Of a stretch of DNA of 50,262 nucleotides, positions 45,135-50,262 are shown piece after piece (the first letter of the stretch is position 1; each line of letters starts with the position of its first letter). The stretch comes from Bacteroidales bacterium (lineage in GTDB: Bacteria > Bacteroidota > Bacteroidia > Bacteroidales > WCHB1-69), in NCBI GenBank assembly GCA_017395245.1, contig JAFPVR010000121.1, positions 1-50,262 on the forward strand, written 5' to 3'. The notes under the pieces are model-generated. The model had not been told where the DNA came from, did no database searches, and saw only the letters and a program-made list of their open reading frames with translations. The translations under genes were made by a program, and so were the position numbers.

Positions 45135-45953
45135 TCACCACGGTTTGTGTTTTCTCAAAAATCTTCGTTTTTCGGTTTCGCTGAAGCCGCCAGAGTCAAA
45201 TGCACCCGCACTTCCATCATACACAAACGTGCAATATTCGTTGTAGGGAATAAACCTGGAATCGCCCATTAGCGCATCTCTTTGTTCGGCCTTAATGGGA
45301 TAATTGCGTAAAACGTAGCCATAACAGCCCCATCTATCACGACATAAATCAAGGTTGATTCTTCCAGAGTCGTACTGGTCATATCTTACCCCAATACACT
45401 CCATCGACTTAAGCCGCAGTCGAATTTCATCAAACTCCTCATTCGTAAGTCCTACGACTGGCATCATCATTTTTTGATGGGCAACAGCCTCTTCATCCCT
45501 ATAGTCGAAAGAGTCGTACCTGTTCCCCGCGTAAAACCTTACCAAAGTGTCCCCTTTGAATTCCAATTCCACGACACAACTGTCATTGAGGGCAGTATGC
45601 ATATAATGTCGCAGTTCCTCCATTTCAGCATGGTGCTTGTCATAGTGTTTGGCCATGATGTCGGGATTGCATTGCGGGTCGGGTGCCATTGCAAGGACAT
45701 AGACGACCATCGCCAGCACGTTTATTCCTCCCCATACCACCGCAATCCGCTGCCAAACATCACGCCACCGCAGCCCCTGAATGAAAAACACTATCGACAA
45801 GCCAATCGCCAGCGGCGGGATCCAACTGAAGATTAAAGAAATTACAAAGCCGAGAAAGTCATCCACCCAAAACAGCACGATGACTGCGGTGACGACGGCG
45901 AACGGAATCAGCTTCAATATCCCGAAAATGGTTGCTTCTGTTTGCTCTTTCAT
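45135..45953 (-). CDS. Membrane protein of unknown function
   Basis: 272 residues from the ATG at 45953 (MKEQTEATIFG). Three hydrophobic spans are seen in the first ~95 residues (around 10-30, 34-55 and 74-93). A soluble C-terminal domain follows with DSCVVELEFKGDTLVRFYAG, LRLKSMECIGVRYDQYDSG and a Cys/Trp-containing DLCRDRWGCYGYVLRNYP. I do not recognise the family. It begins 14 bp after the stop of the next upstream gene, so the two are probably co-transcribed. Confidence 0.72.
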   Translation of the reverse strand: MKEQTEATIFGILKLIPFAVVTAVIVLFWVDDFLGFVISLIFSWIPPLAIGLSIVFFIQGLRWRDVWQRIAVVWGGINVLAMVVYVLAMAPDPQCNPDIMAKHYDKHHAEMEELRHYMHTALNDSCVVELEFKGDTLVRFYAGNRYDSFDYRDEEAVAHQKMMMPVVGLTNEEFDEIRLRLKSMECIGVRYDQYDSGRINLDLCRDRWGCYGYVLRNYPIKAEQRDALMGDSRFIPYNEYCTFVYDGSAGAFDSGGFSETEKRRFLRKHKPW

Positions 45954-45967
45954 AATACTGTATATTA

Positions 45968-46282
45968 CTACCACCCACTAATTTGCATACTTATATTTAC
46001 CCATTCCAAAATGATTATTACGCAAATCGCCATCGTCAACACCAACAATAACGCAATCTTCCATCTTTTCTGTGCAATCGCGAACACGAATGTGGCAAAT
46101 CGCAGTATTTTGGCAACAAACAACAGAGCTGCCAGAAAGGGAGCCACATATAGGTCATCCATAAACTCTTTTCCCGTTTCTAAACATAACCAATTGTCTG
46201 CCAGAAAACCGAGCATTACGAAAACACTCACCACCGGCGCCACCCACCAGTATTTCAACATCAAATTGGATAGCTCGTTCAT
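45968..46282 (-). CDS. Small membrane protein of unknown function
   Basis: 104 residues from the ATG at 46282 (MNELSNLMLKYWW). About three hydrophobic spans: near 10-28, 46-70 (VAPFLAALLFVAKILRF) and 76-97 (IALLLVLTMAICVIIILEW). There is no recognisable domain. It lies just upstream of the 272-residue membrane protein on the same strand with a 14-bp gap. Such pairs of small membrane proteins are typical of poorly conserved Bacteroidota accessory regions. Confidence 0.65.
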   Translation of the reverse strand: MNELSNLMLKYWWVAPVVSVFVMLGFLADNWLCLETGKEFMDDLYVAPFLAALLFVAKILRFATFVFAIAQKRWKIALLLVLTMAICVIIILEWVNISMQISGW

Positions 46283-46371
46283 TTTTCTGCTTTTTGCAAA
46301 ATTTTGATTTACATTGATATACAACAATCGGTTTGGGCGGTTTTCACATTATGGCAGGCTTTGCGCCTCGC

Positions 46372-46731
46372 CTACTCCCAAGCACCCTCTTCTTGAAGAT
46401 CCCGCACCGACAAATTGAAACGCTTTGTGACCAATGTGTCTTTCAAAGGGTAACCGTCCTTGTAAAATGTTACAAAGACGGTATTCCCTTTCACGACATA
46501 ATCTGGCTTGTAATATGGGTCATACGTTGAGATGAATTTCCTAAAATGCACAGAATCGGTCAGATAAGAAGTACATGTGGATGTTGTTGTTGCATTTCCG
46601 GCATCGACTTCATACCATTCCTCGTACAAACCTTCTGCAATCTTGGAACTACCCAACGGATGCGACTTGTCCTTCAAATCAATGCATCCAACCAATATAA
46701 AAGCACTTGCAACAATCAATATTCGTTTCAT
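46372..46731 (-). CDS. Small lipoprotein of unknown function
   Basis: 119 residues from the ATG at 46731; a GTG one codon earlier is possible but unneeded. The signal peptide MKRILIVASAFILVGC ends in a lipobox (Cys16). The mature part is small and soluble, with a Thr/Cys-rich patch (NATTTSTCTSYLTDS) and strands such as GNTVFVTFYKDGYPLKDTLV. No family recognised. It lies between creD and the small membrane-protein genes. Confidence 0.7.
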   Translation of the reverse strand: MKRILIVASAFILVGCIDLKDKSHPLGSSKIAEGLYEEWYEVDAGNATTTSTCTSYLTDSVHFRKFISTYDPYYKPDYVVKGNTVFVTFYKDGYPLKDTLVTKRFNLSVRDLQEEGAWE

Positions 46732-46760
46732 CACTATACACTTTATACCTAAAGCTTCAA

Positions 46761-46788
46761 TAACCTATAACCTATAACCCATAACCAT
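46761..46788. repeat. Four 7-bp tandem repeats at the creD 3' end
   Basis: TAACCTA, TAACCTA, TAACCCA and TAACCAT run with exact 7-bp period and end at the creD stop codon (complement of 46788-46790). Confidence 0.8.
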
Positions 46789-48137
46789 TACTCCTTGTAC
46801 CATTTCACCTTCAGCGACACGAACATCAGCACGGCCAGAATCACGAAGATGCCGAGGCTGCCGAAGAGCAGGGCGTAGGTCTCCATCTGGAGCAGCACAT
46901 ACATGAAGACGTAGAGCAGTAGCAGTAGCGCACCCACCATCAGCGCGGTCTTGCGGATTTTCAGGATGCCCGCCAAGTAGCCCGTGATCAGCACGATGGT
47001 CATCAACATGGCGATGAGGTACGACCAAAGGAAGGGGATGTGCTCGCAGAATGAGAGTAGCAGCGTGTAGAACACCAGCAACGCTGCCCCGATGAGCAGA
47101 TACTGTACCAGGTGGATGGGCGTCTGCCGGCGGTACTCTACGAAAAAGACTGTGGCGAAGGTGAGGAAGATGAACAGGTAGGCGTACTTCACGGTGCGCG
47201 TAGTCTGCTGGTACTGCAGTACAGGCACCTTCATCATCACCCCGAACTCATTCTTCTTCATGCTTACGCTGTGCGAGCCCCCGTCGCCGTAGTCCACCCA
47301 TTGGGTCACCGACTGCCCGAAGTCGCGGTTGAGGGCCAGCACCTTCCACGTCGAGGTGAACCCGCTGTCCGTCACCGTGCGCTCGTCTGGCAGGAAGTTG
47401 CCCTGGAAGCTCGGCGTGGCGCAGTTGGAGGTCAGCTGCACGGAGGTGCTGTTGCCCACCGGCAGAAACATCAATGACTCCGAGCCCTTCAGCGGCAGCT
47501 GCACGGAGTAGGCCGCAGCCGCCGAATCCCGCATCTCACTCACCGGCACGCGGCAACAGAGCACCGAGCCCAGCTCCTCGTCCTTGTCGGACCTCATCGT
47601 GTACTCCTTCCCGTTCAGCCGTAGCACCACGTTCTCCGAGAGTCCCCGGAAGTCGCTCAGCGAAATCAGCACCTCCGCCTTCGAGATGTCATAGACGGAA
47701 TCCACATACTCTGAAAGATCAGGCAGTTGCAGATTCCCGTCTAACGTCAGGTCAGCGGTATAGACGGTCACGTCGAAGTTGCCCCGATGCCGTTTCTCCG
47801 TCTTCACATCGCCCTTCACCTGTAGGGACTCGGGCAGGAGATAGGCATCCCTGTGGTAGCCTTTGCCGGGGATGCGCACCACCGGCCCGATCACCCGCTG
47901 CGGCGCACTCCACATCTGCTCCACCTCCTCCTCGGCTTCCACGGATGTTGCGTTCCGCTCGTTCACCACGTGCAGGATGATTTGCTGCGGAATGAGCAGA
48001 ATAAGGCTGATGAGCCCGATGAGGAGGAGCTTCAGCAGCATGCGGTCGCTGCGTTTCATTCTTGATCTGTCCTGAGTGGCAGGTTTTGTTTGTTCTGCTT
48101 GCGGTGTGGTCACCGCGTTTGTTGTTTCTGTTGTCAT
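46788..48137 (-). CDS. creD: CreD-like inner-membrane protein
   Basis: 449 residues. The cytoplasmic N-terminus is followed by a first span (about 33-58, LLLIGLISLILLIPQQIILH). A large periplasmic domain comes next (about 60-310), with the CreD-type segments GPVVRIPGKGYHRDAYLLPE and PSFQGNFLPDERTVTDSGFT. Five to six spans fill the C-terminus, starting TRTVKYAYLFIFLTFATVFFVE. In enterobacteria and Stenotrophomonas CreD is tied to envelope stress. Here there is no CreBC pair but a small winged-helix regulator directly upstream, the arrangement usual in Bacteroidota. Confidence 0.88.
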   Translation of the reverse strand: MTTETTNAVTTPQAEQTKPATQDRSRMKRSDRMLLKLLLIGLISLILLIPQQIILHVVNERNATSVEAEEEVEQMWSAPQRVIGPVVRIPGKGYHRDAYLLPESLQVKGDVKTEKRHRGNFDVTVYTADLTLDGNLQLPDLSEYVDSVYDISKAEVLISLSDFRGLSENVVLRLNGKEYTMRSDKDEELGSVLCCRVPVSEMRDSAAAAYSVQLPLKGSESLMFLPVGNSTSVQLTSNCATPSFQGNFLPDERTVTDSGFTSTWKVLALNRDFGQSVTQWVDYGDGGSHSVSMKKNEFGVMMKVPVLQYQQTTRTVKYAYLFIFLTFATVFFVEYRRQTPIHLVQYLLIGAALLVFYTLLLSFCEHIPFLWSYLIAMLMTIVLITGYLAGILKIRKTALMVGALLLLLYVFMYVLLQMETYALLFGSLGIFVILAVLMFVSLKVKWYKE

Positions 48138-48163
48138 ATTTATTGGTTTTAAGATAAAAAGTT

Positions 48164-48181
48164 CTTTGCATTACAAAGTAA
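48164..48181 (-). promoter_or_regulatory. creD promoter with CTTTG-N5-CAAAG palindrome
   Basis: CTTTG-N5-CAAAG spans 48164-48178. On the minus strand its first half is part of a -7-like TTACTTTG (one mismatch), and it is followed by AACTTTTT. The same layout stands before the operon start at 49216, so it is a likely operator of the adjacent winged-helix regulator. Confidence 0.55.
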
Positions 48182-48195
48182 ATAACCAAAAAAAA

Positions 48196-48495
48196 TTAGC
48201 TGCGGCATTCCTTTAAAAAGCGTTCCATTGCGTCGATGTGGGCGGCGAAGGCTTTGCGACCCTCTTCCGTGACGATGTAGGTGGTGTTGGGTTTGCGGCC
48301 CACGAACTTCTTCTCGCAAGTGAGGTAGCCGGCCTCTTCCAAACTGCGGGTATGGCTCGCCAAGTTGCCGTCGGTGAGTTCCAGCAGCGACTTCAGCGTG
48401 GCAAAATCAGACGAGCCGTTGGCCACCAGCACCGACATGATGCCCAAGCGGATCTTGCTCTCGAAAACCTTATTTAACCCATCTATAATCGCCAT
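48196..48495 (-). CDS. Winged-helix transcriptional regulator
   Basis: 99 residues. The helix-turn-helix covers about 14-62 (KIRLGIMSVLVANGSSDFAT, then LLELTDGNLASHTRSLEEAG), and the wing is CEKKFVGRKPNTTYIVTEEG. Small single-domain regulators of this type (PF13601-like) are common in Bacteroidota and usually sit next to a membrane protein and creD, as here. It probably represses its own operon and creD. No metal- or ligand-binding motif can be seen. Gaps to neighbours are about 58-65 bp. Confidence 0.88.
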   Translation of the reverse strand: MAIIDGLNKVFESKIRLGIMSVLVANGSSDFATLKSLLELTDGNLASHTRSLEEAGYLTCEKKFVGRKPNTTYIVTEEGRKAFAAHIDAMERFLKECRS

Positions 48496-48560
48496 ATCAA
48501 TTTAAATCCTAATATTATCAAACAAACCACTACTTTATTTGCTCCCTTAACTGCTAACTC

Positions 48561-49202
48561 TTATTTCTTCCGATCAAACATGATGACGTAAAGGATACCG
48601 AAGAGGATGTGCGTCACGCTGAAACCGAGAAACCAGAAGAGCAGCGCGTGCGACATCGTGAAGCAGTCGATGATGCCGAGAATCAGCTCCGCATAACCGA
48701 GGTAGCGAAGGATAGGGTAGGTGTAATGGCTGCAGTTGACCAATGCGAGGCCGTAGAAGAGCAGCATGATGGATGAGGTGAGCCCGTAGTGTCCCTGCAT
48801 CACCAAGGCCATGCTGAGCAGACCGCCCGCCGCCAGCGGGATGAAGAAATCGAGCGACATTTGGACCGTCCGCTTCTCGAAGGCGAAACGCAGGTTGTGC
48901 CGTTTGGACTTCACGATGGCGAAGACGAAGACGGTGAGCAGCGAAAGTGCGAGCAGTCCGATGGCGAGCAGGGCGGCAATGCGGATGCGCGAAGGAGTGT
49001 TCAGGTTGGCATACTGCTGCAGATTTTCGCAACAGGGGAGCCAATCACCTACACCGATGACGGCCGCGGCCATCGCGGAAGCCACCGCCGCATACAGCCC
49101 GACGATTATGATGGACCATCCGCTAACTGCCTGGAAACGTGATGATTTACTCATCATCTCGCGAATGTCGCTCAGTGTCTGTCTAACCTCTTTTTCTTCC
49201 AT
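48561..49202 (-). CDS. Membrane protein of the winged-helix/CreD module
   Basis: 213 residues. The soluble start MEEKEVRQTLSDIREMMSKS leads into five to six hydrophobic spans (near 27-50, 75-97, 117-135, 138-155, 162-180 and 185-208). Short Lys/Arg loops lie between some of them. The family name is not known to me. The position, first in an operon with the regulator and followed by creD, suggests it is a sensor or partner of that module. The start codon is preceded by the -7 element and operator-like palindrome at 49216-49233. Confidence 0.72.
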   Translation of the reverse strand: MEEKEVRQTLSDIREMMSKSSRFQAVSGWSIIIVGLYAAVASAMAAAVIGVGDWLPCCENLQQYANLNTPSRIRIAALLAIGLLALSLLTVFVFAIVKSKRHNLRFAFEKRTVQMSLDFFIPLAAGGLLSMALVMQGHYGLTSSIMLLFYGLALVNCSHYTYPILRYLGYAELILGIIDCFTMSHALLFWFLGFSVTHILFGILYVIMFDRKK

Positions 49203-49215
49203 AATCTTAAAAGTA

Positions 49216-49233
49216 CTTTGCGCTGCAAAGATA
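49216..49233 (-). promoter_or_regulatory. Promoter/operator of the membrane protein-regulator operon
   Basis: The minus strand reads TATCTTTG (49233-49226, perfect -7 element), then CAGCG, then CAAAG, so CTTTG-N5-CAAAG is centred on the -7 box. It continues into TACTTTT, forming AAAGTACTTT. The same order (CTTTG-N5-CAAAG-nACTTTT) stands before creD. Confidence 0.6.
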
Positions 49234-49269
49234 CACTTTTTTTGATATACGACACGTTTTCGGAAAAAA

Positions 49270-49833
49270 TTATTGCTGCTCCTTCAAAAAAACATTGTGA
49301 TTCCCAAAATCCGTACACGGCATGAATTGCTCAATCTCTTTCTCGATCGACTTCCACCTGAAGAACTGCTGAAGACAAACCGTGAAGATTTCGGCATTTT
49401 TGGTAAAGATAATCATATAAAACGGACCTGTTTTGGGAAACGAGGTACAACCGATTTTCTCAATGTCCGTCCAGGCAAAAGTTCTGTACTCGCAGTCTGT
49501 ACAGGAATTCACATCGGTGGATTCCAAAGTCTTCACGCCATTTGAGGACACGCCAGATCGGTCGATTGTTATAAAGAAGGCCCGCTGAGGCCAAACCATG
49601 ACAAAAAACAAACGAGTAAAATAGACAGAGATGGAGATACCGAATAAAAGTAAAAAAGCACAAAATGCAGCTTCGAATGAATTTTCGAAAGAATTCGACA
49701 AAATCCTCCATAAGCATACAACAACCATCACCAATCCGAAAACAATAAAAAATGATACAATAACACTGACGAACCAAAAGCCAGCGGCTGTGTAAAACGT
49801 CTTGCCCTTAGGCTGAAACAATTCTTCTTCCAT
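49270..49833 (-). CDS. Two-span membrane protein with PH-like C-terminal domain (STM3941-like)
   Basis: 187 residues from the ATG at 49833; a TTG two codons upstream is less likely. Two hydrophobic hairpin spans (about 18-45 and 58-82) are followed by RAFFITIDRSGVSSNG and FAWTDIEKIGCTSF. This 'strand, then W-x-DI' pattern is typical of bacterial PH-like membrane proteins such as the STM3941 family. The assignment is tentative. It is 21 bp downstream of the next gene on the same strand. Confidence 0.6.
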   Translation of the reverse strand: MEEELFQPKGKTFYTAAGFWFVSVIVSFFIVFGLVMVVVCLWRILSNSFENSFEAAFCAFLLLFGISISVYFTRLFFVMVWPQRAFFITIDRSGVSSNGVKTLESTDVNSCTDCEYRTFAWTDIEKIGCTSFPKTGPFYMIIFTKNAEIFTVCLQQFFRWKSIEKEIEQFMPCTDFGNHNVFLKEQQ

Positions 49834-49854
49834 ACTCAAATGATAAGCAAACTT

Positions 49855-50262
49855 TTACCTAAACGACCGCACCTCAACTTTATCAGCATTGAAGTAGTCC
49901 AACTCGACACACCTCAAGCGCCGCTTGTGGTCAAAGCTGAAAGTAATATGCGTACGCCTCCCTTCGTCCGTATAGAACCACAAATTAGTGAATTGCCTGT
50001 GCCTACAATGTCTAAATTTATAATTATACGGAGCCATGCATTCGGGACCGAACTCTATAGTATCCGTGATGTTGAATGCCTTGATAAAATCATCCAGGGT
50101 GGTATTATACGAAAGGAATAATCCAACATCTCCCAAAGAGAGAAAACTACCGCGCGCCAACTTGAAATCCAAATAACGAAGCCGTATATTCCCTTCATTG
50201 TCAGAAAGATATGTAACATGTTTCTTCTTTTCATGAATCCAATTCACCCGATAAACATATAT
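49855..50262 (-). CDS. Protein of unknown function (5' partial, runs off right edge)
   Basis: At least 136 residues; the frame is open to the window end, and the only internal start candidate (GTG at 50247) is unconvincing, so the true start lies outside. The visible part is soluble and strand-rich: EGNIRLRYLDFKLARGSFLS, then TLDDFIKAFNITDTIEFGPE and WFYTDEGRRTHITFSFDHKR. No family recognised. It precedes the two-span PH-like gene by 21 bp and is probably co-transcribed with it. Confidence 0.6.
   Translation of the reverse strand: MYVYRVNWIHEKKKHVTYLSDNEGNIRLRYLDFKLARGSFLSLGDVGLFLSYNTTLDDFIKAFNITDTIEFGPECMAPYNYKFRHCRHRQFTNLWFYTDEGRRTHITFSFDHKRRLRCVELDYFNADKVEVRSFR

Overview
This window looks like a chromosomal segment of a Bacteroidales-type Bacteroidota bacterium, probably an uncultured host-associated lineage. 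The evidence is Bacteroidota -7 promoter elements (TAnnTTTG) in front of many genes, a T9SS-type C-terminal sorting domain on a giant surface protein, lipoproteins with cysteine lipoboxes, a DUF3467 gene directly after rpoC, and a PurF-like protein of the 'MGGFFG' type that I recall from Bacteroides. No tRNA, rRNA, integrase, transposase or CRISPR array was seen.

Layout. (1) 1-15.0 kb: the 3' part of a giant adhesin-like gene (at least 4453 aa of Ig/PKD-like repeats plus a T9SS tail), a hairpin, then an OmpA-family outer-membrane protein. (2) 15.3-26.9 kb: the core transcription/translation operon secE-nusG-rplK-rplA-rplJ-rplL-(attenuator-like hairpin)-rpoB-rpoC-DUF3467, closed by a strong terminator. 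(3) 27.0-30.6 kb: an array of seven 22-bp palindrome-bearing repeats that runs into a promoter, then nrnA and three FKBP-type lipoprotein isomerases. (4) 30.7-34.7 kb: tex, a NrtR-like Nudix regulator and a DUF4328 membrane protein. (5) 34.8-40.2 kb, minus strand: a sugar-1-phosphate-type nucleotidyltransferase, dnaA, then recJ with a GT4 glycosyltransferase. (6) 40.3-43.0 kb: a small lipoprotein, pcm, and a glutaminase-dead PurF-like protein behind a terminator-like leader hairpin. (7) 43.3-50.3 kb, minus strand: small membrane proteins and lipoproteins of unknown function, a DUF4153 protein, and a module of membrane protein, winged-helix regulator and CreD with a shared operator-like palindrome.

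The least ordinary part is the repeat biology between genes. There are four kinds: (a) a 22-bp tandem array whose palindromic core changes by paired, symmetry-preserving substitutions; (b) a family of 30-bp palindromes with fixed arms (TGTAGAGACG...CGTCTCTACA) and variable but still self-complementary centres; (c) 7-bp-period tandem repeats hugging gene ends at four places; (d) a 98-bp element with short inverted ends that supplies the stop codon of the DUF4153 gene. The strongest protein-level oddities are the PurF paralog with no catalytic cysteine, a DnaA with an altered Walker A start, and an RpoB with Thr replacing a normally conserved Pro next to the rifampicin cluster II region.

All functional calls come from reading motifs by eye. 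Nothing was searched or aligned by software.
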